Source: an uncultured Christensenella sp. (GTDB lineage Bacteria; Bacillota; Clostridia; Christensenellales; DTU072). From it: DNA of 12,357 bases. The translations under genes and the position numbers were made by a program. Each line of letters opens with the position of its first letter. Position 1 is the stretch's first letter. The notes beneath the pieces are model-generated. The model did no database searches. It saw only the letters and a list, made by a program, of their open reading frames with translations, and was not told where the DNA came from. Positions 1 to 7,275 of this stretch are shown in pieces. The stretch spans positions 1 to 12,357 of the forward strand of contig CAJLYQ010000058.1 of assembly GCA_905210905.1 (NCBI GenBank), read 5' to 3'.

Positions 1-12
1 GACCGAGTGTGA

Positions 13-40
13 ATTTTGTCGCATTTTGTCGATTTTGCGC
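13..40. repeat. Three tandem ATTTTG-type 9-mers upstream of the protease promoter
   Basis: ATTTTGTCG occurs at 13-21 and 23-31, and the related ATTTTGCGC at 32-40, giving a 9-10 bp period on one DNA face. A small inverted repeat, TGCGC (36-40) and GCGCA (49-53), partly overlaps the third copy. The array lies about 30-55 bp upstream of the -35 box of the protease operon, a position where activators bind. Regulator binding is inference; the array could also be the end of an upstream element cut by the window edge. Confidence 0.35.
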
Positions 41-68
41 ATAAAAACGCGCATACGCGCAGGCACGC

Positions 69-97
69 TTGACTTTTGTTCGCGCGTAATGTAAAAT
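69..97 (+). promoter_or_regulatory. Sigma-A-type promoter of the protease operon
   Basis: TTGACT (69-74, 5 of 6 matches to the -35 consensus) is separated by exactly 17 bp from TAAAAT (92-97, 5 of 6 matches to the -10 consensus). The expected transcription start is around 104, only 8-10 nt before the ATG at 113. The intervening bases are A/T-only and contain no Shine-Dalgarno sequence, so the first gene would be translated from a nearly leaderless message. Confidence 0.7.
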
Positions 98-112
98 AAC
101 AAATAATTTATT

Positions 113-3097
113 ATGAAAAAGTATACCGCACGGCTGTTGCCGTTAATTCTTATTCTCGTTTTCGCTCTCGTCGTAAGCGTCGGCGTGACCGCTTTCGTCC
201 GCTCGGAAGCGGACGAGCCCACCCTTTCTCCCCGTAACTACAACGAAGACGGAACGCACTCCGGAAGCGCCGCCAAAAACGGCGGTATAAACTTCGCTTC
301 GGGCGATCCGTCCCTGCTTAAACACGGCAAAGTCTACAATATCGTCATTTTTATTTGTTTTTCCGACGAAAATCCGTCGAGAATGTTCCCTTCTTCCACC
401 GTCGAAGAAATAGATCGCAGTCTTAACGGCGATAATTCGTCTATGAAAAACTATTACGAAAGCCTTAGTTACGGCTCGTTCTCGGTGGAAAGCAAATTCG
501 TGTATAACCACACAGGTTATTTCGTTTACCGCGACTCCGAACCCCGTTCACGCTACGGCGAAGTTACGAGCGAGGACGGAACGGTCAGGTACGATCCCGA
601 AAGTCAACTTCTCAACCGCGCGGTAGCGGCGGCGGACGAATACTTTTCCCTTTCCCCTGACGAAATCGACCTTAACGGCGACGGATACGTCGACAGCGTT
701 TCTTTCATCGTAAGCGGCGAATACGACAAAAAAGCCTGGGGGCATCTGCTTTGGCCGCACTCCTGGAATTTGGACAGAATAAGCAAAATCACGTCGACGA
801 GCGTTTCGCAAAAAACTTCGTCTGCGCTCGCAGGGGTTAAGGTAGACACCTACACGCTCACTTTCGCAAACAAGTTCGAAGTGGGTTTGGTCGCGCACGA
901 GTTCGGTCACGTCGTAGGACTTCCCGACCTGTACCATTATTACGATAAAGACAACAAACTCGGTTATCCCAAAGACAACCGAAGTTATCTCCCCGTCGGA
1001 CAGTGGGATCTGATGCACAACAACAACGCCGTTCCGCAGTTTACTTTGTCATATCTGCGCGATTCTTATCTCGGTTTTCTCGACAAAAAACAGGTGGTGG
1101 AACTGACCACGGGCGGAACTTACACGTTAAAACCCACTTCGTCATCGTCGAAAAACGACGTCGTCGCTTATAAAATCACGATAAACTCGAAAGAAAGTAT
1201 CTGGTTGGAATACCGCAACAACTCAGAAAGCGTTTCGCCTTACGACAGCGGACTGCCGTCGAGCGGACTTATCGTGTACAGAATAAACAATTCGGTTTCG
1301 GGCAACACGGAGGCGAAAATAGAAAGTTCTTCTTACCCGGACGAAGTTTTCGTTTTCCGACCGAACGCCGCCGCTTCGACGAGCATTTCTTCGACTTCCG
1401 AAAAAGAACAATACAATCTCGCCCGAGCGGCTTTGAACACGGAAGAAGGCGGCTATCCTTCTCTCGGCAGTAAAACCGCGAACAAGTATTCTCCGTCGGC
1501 GATATACACGTCCGACGGCGTAAACACCGGCATAGTCGTATCGGTAAACGAGATGGACAACAAGAGCCTTACTTTTACCGTAGATCTTGCCAGATTCGAC
1601 GGCAACGACATAAGCGACTCGTTCGTTATGGGAAAGAAACTCGACGGAACGAGCGTAAAAAACGAACATTACGCCTATTTCGGCGAAACGATAGACGTAA
1701 GCGTATATCTTAAATACAGTTCCCGCCCCAACGCGCCGGTAGAACTGACCGACTACGAACTTCGCTACGAAGAAAAAGTTTGTCCCGAAGGACAGACGGC
1801 TTACGTCGTTTTCTCCGACAAGTCGGGAGAAAGAACCATACCGTTTACTTTGTATATCTACGACTCGCAGAAGTTTGAAGCGACGGTGCTTACCAAACCG
1901 ACGAAAACGAAAATTTCCGCGGGAGAAACGCTTTCTTTAAGCGGACTTTCGATAAAAATTCAGTATTCTTCGGGCAGGGAAGAAATCGTAAAATACGACG
2001 AATCCGATCCGTCGGATTTCGTGATAAAAGAAGGGTTCGACAATACCGTTCACGGCAAGTACGACCATATTTTGGTTTGTTATAAAAAATCGGTTTATTT
2101 CACGCTTAAAGGGATAGAAGTCGTTTCTCCGATTAAGTCGATCGCCGTTTCCGACACGGACACGCAAAGGCTTTTCGGCAGCGCGTTCGTCCCTAAATTC
2201 AACGTTATCGGCACGTTTAACGACGGCAGTAAACGGACTTTGGACGAAAGCGAGTTTACTTACACCGTTCCTTCCGGCGCGCCCGGCGACAAGGCGATAA
2301 TAACTCTCGTCGCGGTTTCCGCTCCCGAATTGAAAACTCAGACCGAAGTTTATTGCACCGGCGACCTTACCGTAAGCGACGTTAAAATAACGACTTATCC
2401 GAAATCCTATCTCGGCAGTAAAAACGATTATATCCCCGTCGATTACGGCTACGAACCCGATTTTTCAGGCGGTGTGCTTACCGTGACTTTCGGCGACGGG
2501 TCGTTGGTTACGGCGGATATGAACTCGTACCGCAGTCTTCTGCTTTCGTCCTACTCCCCCACGAAAACCGGCTTGCAGACCCTGCGCGCGACGATCGGCA
2601 CGGGCGCGAGATTTTCTTTCTCGGTTAAAATAAACGTTTTGCCGAAGAGTTCTTCCCTTATTTCGATAGTAAAAGGCTCGCCGTGCGAAACGACGATAAA
2701 AATCAACGAAACCGAAAAGAAAATAATCGTTTCTTCCCCGACGCCCCTTTCTTCTCTTTCTTCTTCGCTGAATTCGTACGCGTTGAAAGCGGTTTTCTTC
2801 GATACGGAAGAAGAGTACGAACTTTCGCTCAACGCGTTTTCTTCTCGCGCGGTCGGCAATAATATGACGCTGAAACTGACTACCGACGGCGGTATAACCG
2901 TTGCGGAATACTCGATTTATCTTCTCGGCGACGCGGACGGCGACGGCTTTATTACCGACGCGGACAAAACCGAGTGGATGAACGCCCTGCTTAGCGAAAA
3001 CTCTCGTATTTCGCACTTCGACGCGAACGGCGACGGAACGTATACGCTATCCGACTTCGTCGCTCTGCTGCGCAAATATAAAGGAGAACGGGAATGA
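113..3097 (+). CDS. Secreted M6-family metalloprotease with Ig-like modules and dockerin-like C-terminus
   Basis: This is a 994-residue secreted zinc endopeptidase of the M6 (immune inhibitor A) type. A hydrophobic signal peptide spans residues 8-28, with a plausible VTA cleavage site after A27. The catalytic domain covers about residues 60-490. It shows the zinc motif HEFGHVVGLPD at 262-272 (ligands H262, H266 and probably D272, catalytic E263) and the family's GQWDLM Met-turn ending at M301. About residues 500-845 form a series of beta-rich modules resembling bacterial Ig-like (Big_3) domains. A further small domain runs to about 935. The C-terminus holds two EF-hand-like repeats, DADGDGFITDAD (940-951) and DANGDGTYTLSD (970-981), as in type I dockerins. 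The gene opens an operon and overlaps the next gene by 4 bp (ATGA). The start is supported by the promoter and signal peptide although no Shine-Dalgarno is present. Its natural substrate cannot be told from sequence. Confidence 0.93.
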   Translation: MKKYTARLLPLILILVFALVVSVGVTAFVRSEADEPTLSPRNYNEDGTHSGSAAKNGGINFASGDPSLLKHGKVYNIVIFICFSDENPSRMFPSSTVEEIDRSLNGDNSSMKNYYESLSYGSFSVESKFVYNHTGYFVYRDSEPRSRYGEVTSEDGTVRYDPESQLLNRAVAAADEYFSLSPDEIDLNGDGYVDSVSFIVSGEYDKKAWGHLLWPHSWNLDRISKITSTSVSQKTSSALAGVKVDTYTLTFANKFEVGLVAHEFGHVVGLPDLYHYYDKDNKLGYPKDNRSYLPVGQWDLMHNNNAVPQFTLSYLRDSYLGFLDKKQVVELTTGGTYTLKPTSSSSKNDVVAYKITINSKESIWLEYRNNSESVSPYDSGLPSSGLIVYRINNSVSGNTEAKIESSSYPDEVFVFRPNAAASTSISSTSEKEQYNLARAALNTEEGGYPSLGSKTANKYSPSAIYTSDGVNTGIVVSVNEMDNKSLTFTVDLARFDGNDISDSFVMGKKLDGTSVKNEHYAYFGETIDVSVYLKYSSRPNAPVELTDYELRYEEKVCPEGQTAYVVFSDKSGERTIPFTLYIYDSQKFEATVLTKPTKTKISAGETLSLSGLSIKIQYSSGREEIVKYDESDPSDFVIKEGFDNTVHGKYDHILVCYKKSVYFTLKGIEVVSPIKSIAVSDTDTQRLFGSAFVPKFNVIGTFNDGSKRTLDESEFTYTVPSGAPGDKAIITLVAVSAPELKTQTEVYCTGDLTVSDVKITTYPKSYLGSKNDYIPVDYGYEPDFSGGVLTVTFGDGSLVTADMNSYRSLLLSSYSPTKTGLQTLRATIGTGARFSFSVKINVLPKSSSLISIVKGSPCETTIKINETEKKIIVSSPTPLSSLSSSLNSYALKAVFFDTEEEYELSLNAFSSRAVGNNMTLKLTTDGGITVAEYSIYLLGDADGDGFITDADKTEWMNALLSENSRISHFDANGDGTYTLSDFVALLRKYKGERE
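3081..3086 (+). promoter_or_regulatory. Ribosome binding site inside the end of the protease gene
   Basis: AAGGAG lies 7 nt before the ATG at 3094 and inside the last codons of the protease gene. The stop TGA of the protease overlaps the ATG (ATGA), so ribosomes ending the protease can restart on the lipoprotein. This predicts linked output of the two proteins. Confidence 0.75.
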
Positions 3098-3822
3098 AAA
3101 AAGTTTTACCGACTATATTTTCTTTAATCGCCGTTTGTTTCTTCGCCTGCGTTTTGTTCGCTTGTTCGGAGCGCAAAATCGAGTCCTACTCTCTTTCGGA
3201 CAACGCGTTTCCGACGGAGTACAAAGTGGACGCCGTCCTTGACACGAGCGGAGCGTTCGTTATAGCGAAATACGCGGACGGCAAGGAAGAAAAAATCAAA
3301 ATCACCGCCGATATGGTGACGGGTTTCGATTCTTCCACTACCGGGACGAAAACGATGACGATAAAATATAACGACTTCGAAGAAACGCTGTCTTACCGCG
3401 TTTATAACCCCGAAAATTCGTCAAGAGAAATCGTAACTACCGCTCGGCTCGGTTTGTCGGTTTATTTCGCCCCCGACGACGAGTACGTCGAATACACGGT
3501 TACTCTCGAAAAAGAAAAACTGCCGATATGCGCGATGCTGTTCACCCTTAACGGCGACGCAACGCTCGGCGTAACGAGAGCAAAAAGCAATCTTACGCTT
3601 ACTTCCTCTCTTTCGGCGGAAACCACTTCCTACCGAAGCGACCTTTCTTCGGACGGAAAAAGCCTTACTTTGCTCGTTTTTAACGTGGACGGCGAAACGC
3701 TCACCGACGGCGGACAAATAATAAAAATCAGAATAGACAAGGGAAACAAAACTCCCGTTCGGCTTAAAGGAATCACCGTTTCCACTGCCGAACGCGACTA
3801 TTATTTACCCGTTGCGGCATAA
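3094..3822 (+). CDS. Lipoprotein with Ig-like module and cohesin-like domain
   Basis: This is a 242-residue lipoprotein. The signal sequence ends in the lipobox LFAC, with the lipidated cysteine at C24, which would anchor the protein to the outer face of the membrane. Residues about 31-105 resemble a Big_3-type Ig-like module like those in the upstream protease. Residues about 108-240 form a single beta-rich domain with the strand rhythm of cohesins: an opening VEYTVTLEK strand, LFTLNGD near the middle, SDGKSLTLLVFNVDGE, GGQIIKIRI, and a closing VRLKGITVSTAERDYYLPV. The cohesin assignment rests on this pattern and on the neighbouring dockerin-like protein; another Ig-like fold is possible. 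Translational coupling to the protease supports a direct partnership: the lipoprotein would be the membrane receptor holding the protease through its dockerin. No catalytic motif is visible. Confidence 0.85.
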   Translation: MKKVLPTIFSLIAVCFFACVLFACSERKIESYSLSDNAFPTEYKVDAVLDTSGAFVIAKYADGKEEKIKITADMVTGFDSSTTGTKTMTIKYNDFEETLSYRVYNPENSSREIVTTARLGLSVYFAPDDEYVEYTVTLEKEKLPICAMLFTLNGDATLGVTRAKSNLTLTSSLSAETTSYRSDLSSDGKSLTLLVFNVDGETLTDGGQIIKIRIDKGNKTPVRLKGITVSTAERDYYLPVAA

Positions 3823-3835
3823 AATCAGGAGATAT

Positions 3836-5593
3836 ATGAGAAAAAAACTTACAAAAACGGAACGCGTTTTCGACGAAATTGCGGAAAACAAAAAGGACAT
3901 AATCGCCTACGATTCTGTCGTCGTATACGCCGCGAGCGATATTCCGCTCCCGGTAAAACCCGTTCGGCGCGACGATTGCTATATCCCCACTCCGCGCGAG
4001 TTGTGGGCGGATTTCGACCCGGAAACCGAGTACTTCGACGCAACCGTTCTTTCGTCCGACGACCGCTCTGCGTCTTATTCGATTTGTGCGGAACACCGCC
4101 CGGACGGCGATCTTACCGTTGCGTTCGACGTCTTCAATCCGTGTTACTTTTCGAAAAAAGCGGTTATTATCGTCGGAGAACGCACCCGCGCGCCGCAAAA
4201 AGAACTTATCGACGCTATTCTGTCCGTCGGCGCGTACGCCGTGGTAGTAGACTACAACGGCCGCTCCCCTTCTTCCGAAACGGTTTTTCCGCCGTCCCTT
4301 AGTTACGGCAAGTTCGGCGAAGAAGGCGATCGCCTTACCCGTCTGTCCCCTACCGCCAAAGACACCTGCGCTTACCTTTACACGCTCTTATTCCGCCGCG
4401 TGCTCGCTTTCGTCAAACGCGAATACGGCTTTACCGACGTGATCGCCGCAGGAATACGCGACGGGGCGGAAATCGCAATGCGTTTGGCTGGTTGCGAAAA
4501 AGAAAAAATCTGCGCCTTAGGGTGCGTGTGCGAAGCCGGATACCCCGAGTACTCCGACGTTCCGCGTTATCCCGACGGCGTGGTCGATTTCGACGACGAA
4601 ACCATAGCGTTTATCGCTTCTTTAAGCGGCGTTTCTTATCTCAAAGACTATCCGCACCCCGTTTTCGCCGCAATCGGCAGCAACGGAGAAAAAAGCGACG
4701 TAGACCGCCTTTCGGCTCTCGGAACTTTGGTTAAGGGTACCCTTACCGTGTCAATAACTCAAAAATATTCGGACTGCGTGGACGAAAAAGCGTTGGGCGT
4801 TTTTATCGACTGGCTTAATCAGTCGTTCTGGAAAAGCGACTTTCCCCATCCGCCGGAAACGAGCGTGGAAGTCAACCGCGACGGCACGGTTTACGCGTCG
4901 GTCGTGGCGCAAAACACGCCGAAAATAAAATCGCTTACGCTTTATTATTCGTACAACAACCCTAATCACAAAACGAGAAGTTGGTCGAGTTCCGTATGCG
5001 AAACGGTGGGCGACGGACAGTATCTTGCCAAAATGGATTTCGACGCTCAGTGCGCGGATTTATATTTCTATACGGAAACGCATTACGTAAACGGGCTTAT
5101 CTCTACGGAGCAACCGAAGTATCTCGATTTGTCCGAGTATCGGATATACCTTTCGCCGAGCAAAAGCACGGCGGTTTTGTTCCGTCACGGAGCGGACGGC
5201 GAGTTTATCCCCGTAAGCGACGACCCCATAGCCGCGTCGGATTCGATCGAAGAAAACGTCGTTCCTTCGGGAGCGAAAGGGACCGTTTGCAGAAACGGAG
5301 CGATGCGCCTTTTCGTAGGCGACGCGACGAAATACACGTCTTCGAGCAAACTTCTTCAGGCGGACGCGTACTCTCCCGTTCCCGGTCCGATAGAACTCGT
5401 CGTAAGGACGGGTTCGTCCGTCGAGTACCGCGCGACGAAGAGAATCGCGCAAAGCAACACGTTTACCGGCGTGCGGTTTGCGTGTTCGGACTTCAAAGAC
5501 GAACTTTTCCGTCCGCTTTCGGCGTGGTCGGGAATGACTTCGGTCACCGTCGTTACCCCGAACGTAACGCTTAACAAACTCACGTTTATTTAA
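3836..5593 (+). CDS. Alpha/beta-hydrolase-like protein with degenerate active site
   Basis: This is a 585-residue soluble protein with no signal peptide or membrane segment, so it is probably cytoplasmic. The ATG at 3836 is preferred because AGGAG (3827-3831) precedes it; an in-frame TTG at 3812 would add 8 residues but overlaps the previous gene and has no ribosome site. The middle part (about residues 100-340) has the plan of the acetyl-xylan-esterase or dienelactone-hydrolase group of alpha/beta hydrolases: KAVIIVG and GAYAVVVDYNGR strands, a helix, then the nucleophile-elbow region FTDVIAAGIRDGAEIAMRLAG, then PVFAAIGSNGE. At the elbow the usual G-x-S-x-G reads G-I-R-D-G (206-210), with arginine R208 where serine belongs, and no catalytic histidine is evident near the end of the domain. 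Two beta-rich domains follow (about 345-430 and 480-585), the last possibly ligand-binding. It is third in the protease operon, 13 bp after the lipoprotein. The family call is moderate and the function unknown. Confidence 0.85.
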   Translation: MRKKLTKTERVFDEIAENKKDIIAYDSVVVYAASDIPLPVKPVRRDDCYIPTPRELWADFDPETEYFDATVLSSDDRSASYSICAEHRPDGDLTVAFDVFNPCYFSKKAVIIVGERTRAPQKELIDAILSVGAYAVVVDYNGRSPSSETVFPPSLSYGKFGEEGDRLTRLSPTAKDTCAYLYTLLFRRVLAFVKREYGFTDVIAAGIRDGAEIAMRLAGCEKEKICALGCVCEAGYPEYSDVPRYPDGVVDFDDETIAFIASLSGVSYLKDYPHPVFAAIGSNGEKSDVDRLSALGTLVKGTLTVSITQKYSDCVDEKALGVFIDWLNQSFWKSDFPHPPETSVEVNRDGTVYASVVAQNTPKIKSLTLYYSYNNPNHKTRSWSSSVCETVGDGQYLAKMDFDAQCADLYFYTETHYVNGLISTEQPKYLDLSEYRIYLSPSKSTAVLFRHGADGEFIPVSDDPIAASDSIEENVVPSGAKGTVCRNGAMRLFVGDATKYTSSSKLLQADAYSPVPGPIELVVRTGSSVEYRATKRIAQSNTFTGVRFACSDFKDELFRPLSAWSGMTSVTVVTPNVTLNKLTFI

Positions 5594-5620
5594 CGGCGTT
5601 TGCGGCAAGAAATTAAAAAA

Positions 5621-5650
5621 ACGACAATTTTTATCAAAACGGACTATATA
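5621..5650 (+). promoter_or_regulatory. Candidate promoter abutting the signal peptidase start codon
   Basis: ACGACA (5621-5626, matching GACA of the -35 consensus) and TATATA (5645-5650) are 18 bp apart. The implied start site falls at about 5655-5657, on the ATG itself. No Shine-Dalgarno sequence occurs before this ATG, which fits a leaderless transcript. The -35 match is weak, so read-through from the upstream operon remains possible; no terminator is visible between 5594 and 5654. Confidence 0.4.
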
Positions 5651-5654
5651 TAGT

Positions 5655-6236
5655 ATGAATTATAACGAAGGCGAACTCGCCGAAAATCGAATAGAAGAAC
5701 CGAAAAGCGGAAAAAGCAAACTTTTAAGCGCGATAATATGGATACTCGTCGCGGTAATACTCGCTTTGGGCGCGTTCTTCTTCACCAACAATTACATCGT
5801 AAAACAACCGATAAGCGGCACTTCGATGATGCCCACCATTCACGACAAGGACTGCGTGCTGCTTTTCCGCACGAAAAAGGTTAAGTTCGACGATATTATC
5901 GTTTTCGAATCGGAAACGCTCGGAAAAAACCTTATCAAGAGAGTTATCGGCAAATCGGGCGATGAAATAAAGACCGTTTTTTCCGCCGAGGACGAGGCTT
6001 TCCACGTTTATCGCAACGGAGAACTCGTATCCGAAGCGAAAATCAAAGAACCGATGTCGGCTATGGGCGGTTTTAAGGAAGACGTTTTCGTCGTACCCGA
6101 CGGTTATTTGTACGTACTGGGCGATAACCGCAACAATTCCTACGACAGCAACGACGGTATTCTCGCCGCCGAAAAAGAAGTCGTGGGCGTTGCGTTTTTA
6201 CGGATAGCCGAAAACGGCGCGTTGCGCTTGTTGTAA
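5655..6236 (+). CDS. lepB: Signal peptidase I
   Basis: This is a 193-residue membrane-bound serine protease of the S26 family that removes signal peptides from exported proteins on the outer face of the membrane. A short cytoplasmic N-terminus precedes one transmembrane helix (about residues 23-48). The catalytic boxes are intact: SGTSMMPT with nucleophile S57, LIKRVIGKSGDE with the lysine general base K95, and GDNRNNSYDS at 156-165. Length and a single N-terminal anchor are typical of Gram-positive type I enzymes. The start has no Shine-Dalgarno but is the only methionine that retains the cytoplasmic tail and anchor. It lies 61 bp after the protease operon and 30 bp before the phosphodiesterase gene, with which it is probably co-transcribed. 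It would be a general secretion enzyme, possibly one of several in this genome. Confidence 0.95.
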   Translation: MNYNEGELAENRIEEPKSGKSKLLSAIIWILVAVILALGAFFFTNNYIVKQPISGTSMMPTIHDKDCVLLFRTKKVKFDDIIVFESETLGKNLIKRVIGKSGDEIKTVFSAEDEAFHVYRNGELVSEAKIKEPMSAMGGFKEDVFVVPDGYLYVLGDNRNNSYDSNDGILAAEKEVVGVAFLRIAENGALRLL

Positions 6237-6253
6237 TCGACGCACCACCTTTC

Positions 6254-6259
6254 AAGGAG
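6254..6259 (+). promoter_or_regulatory. Ribosome binding site of the phosphodiesterase gene
   Basis: AAGGAG sits 7 nt before the ATG at 6267, in the 30-nt gap after the signal peptidase stop. It is a near-ideal Shine-Dalgarno and contrasts with the absent site before the signal peptidase gene. It fixes the start that includes the membrane anchor. Confidence 0.75.
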
Positions 6260-6266
6260 TTTTATT

Positions 6267-7115
6267 ATGAAAATCCGCGCAAAACTCAACAAACCGACCA
6301 AAATCACGCTCACCGTTTTAGCAGCGATTCTCGTGGTTTTACTCACGCTTACCTGGATTATGTTTATGATAATTCAGGTTCATAAAACGTATACTTACGG
6401 TTTTTCCGGCGGATACGAAGGCACGAAAACCATAGCGCACAGGGGGTATTCGGGAAAATACCACGACAACACGGTTCAAGCCTTTACCGCTGCCGGGGAA
6501 AACGAGTTTTTCAACGGGATAGAAACCGATATACGGCTTACGCTGGACGGAGTCTGGGTTTGTTCTCACGACGACAACCCTTTCGTCGACAAGTCGGTTT
6601 ATATTACGAAGTCCCGTTACGAAGATATTAAGGATTTGCCGATAGACACGGTTAATCACGGCAACGCCACGGCGGACAAGACGATCGGGTACCGCATAGC
6701 GACGTACGAGCAGTATCTGAATATTTGCGACGAATACGACAAAATCGCGCTCATCGAAATCAAGGGCGAATACGACGTGGAAGCGTTGACCGCGCCGGTT
6801 TCCGAAGCGATGAAAAAACTCGGTTATTACGGGGCGTATTTCGGTAGTTTTACTCTTTCGAGCATAGAAAACGTGTTAAAAATCAGCCCTTACGCGCGGG
6901 TTCTTACCTTTGCCGGGCAGTCGATAGTCGCATATTGTTATCAAAAAATGGGTTACAGCGTGGGCGTAAACAAGAAAATTCTCACCGAAAAACTCATTTC
7001 TCGCTCGAGAAACAACGATCACGCAACGTTCGTTTACACGATAAAAAACAAAGAAGAATACGCGTTTTACAAAGAAATGAAAGTCGATTATATCATTACC
7101 GACTACGCATATTGA
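6267..7115 (+). CDS. Membrane-anchored glycerophosphodiester phosphodiesterase
   Basis: This is a 282-residue GDPD-family enzyme, expected to hydrolyse glycerophosphodiesters (lipid head-group or teichoic-acid-type substrates) to sn-glycerol 3-phosphate and an alcohol. One transmembrane helix (about residues 16-37) precedes the catalytic barrel, which would place the enzyme outside the membrane. Family signatures are clear: AHRGYSG with H58 and R59, HDNTVQAF at 66-73, GIETDIRLTLDG with E86 and D88, and SHDDN with H101. Further downstream are ALIEIKGEYD and the closing VDYIITDYAY strand. In most relatives the HDNT box reads ENT, with glutamate as a metal ligand; here it is aspartate D67, a conservative change that may keep metal binding. 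It follows the signal peptidase by 30 bp, has its own AAGGAG, and appears to end the transcription unit. The substrate is not deducible. Confidence 0.9.
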   Translation: MKIRAKLNKPTKITLTVLAAILVVLLTLTWIMFMIIQVHKTYTYGFSGGYEGTKTIAHRGYSGKYHDNTVQAFTAAGENEFFNGIETDIRLTLDGVWVCSHDDNPFVDKSVYITKSRYEDIKDLPIDTVNHGNATADKTIGYRIATYEQYLNICDEYDKIALIEIKGEYDVEALTAPVSEAMKKLGYYGAYFGSFTLSSIENVLKISPYARVLTFAGQSIVAYCYQKMGYSVGVNKKILTEKLISRSRNNDHATFVYTIKNKEEYAFYKEMKVDYIITDYAY

Positions 7116-7123
7116 CGTTTTGC

Positions 7124-7186
7124 CTCCGACTTAACGGCGGAGAAAGGCGCGCGCGGCTTTACGGCGCGCTCAATTTTGTTTTTTCG
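7124..7186 (+). terminator. Probable terminator after the phosphodiesterase gene
   Basis: Two stem-loops follow the stop codon: CTCCG (7124-7128) with CGGAG (7138-7142), and GCGCGC (7149-7154) with GCGCGC (7164-7169). The second is followed by a T-rich run (TTTTGTTTTTTC, 7174-7185). The stem is short but all G/C, so this is a moderate intrinsic terminator. It separates the phosphodiesterase from the next promoter. Confidence 0.5.
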
Positions 7187-7199
7187 GACGTTATTATTA

Positions 7200-7228
7200 T
7201 TGCTTTTTTACAATAAATAGTATATAAT
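7200..7228 (+). promoter_or_regulatory. Promoter of the beta-propeller lipoprotein gene
   Basis: A perfect TATAAT (7223-7228) lies 17 bp after TTGCTT (7200-7205, a weak -35 box). The expected start is near 7235, giving a leader of about 40 nt with GGGAG (7264-7268) placed 7 nt before the ATG. A second TATAAT at 7237-7242 has no good -35 partner. Confidence 0.6.
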
Positions 7229-7275
7229 GTACTGAGTATAATAATAGACACGTTTAGTTATACGGGAGTAAAGAT

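Noticed and set aside
3812..3835. TTG start giving an 8-residue longer hydrolase-like protein
   Set aside because: It overlaps the previous gene and has no Shine-Dalgarno, whereas the ATG at 3836 has AGGAG just upstream.
4981..5574. 197-codon open frame in another frame inside the hydrolase-like gene
   Set aside because: Very arginine-rich product, as expected from reading CG-rich codons out of frame, and it lacks a ribosome site.
5594..5654. Terminator between the hydrolase-like gene and the signal peptidase gene
   Set aside because: No stem of useful length precedes the A-rich and T-rich bases, so read-through into the signal peptidase gene cannot be excluded.
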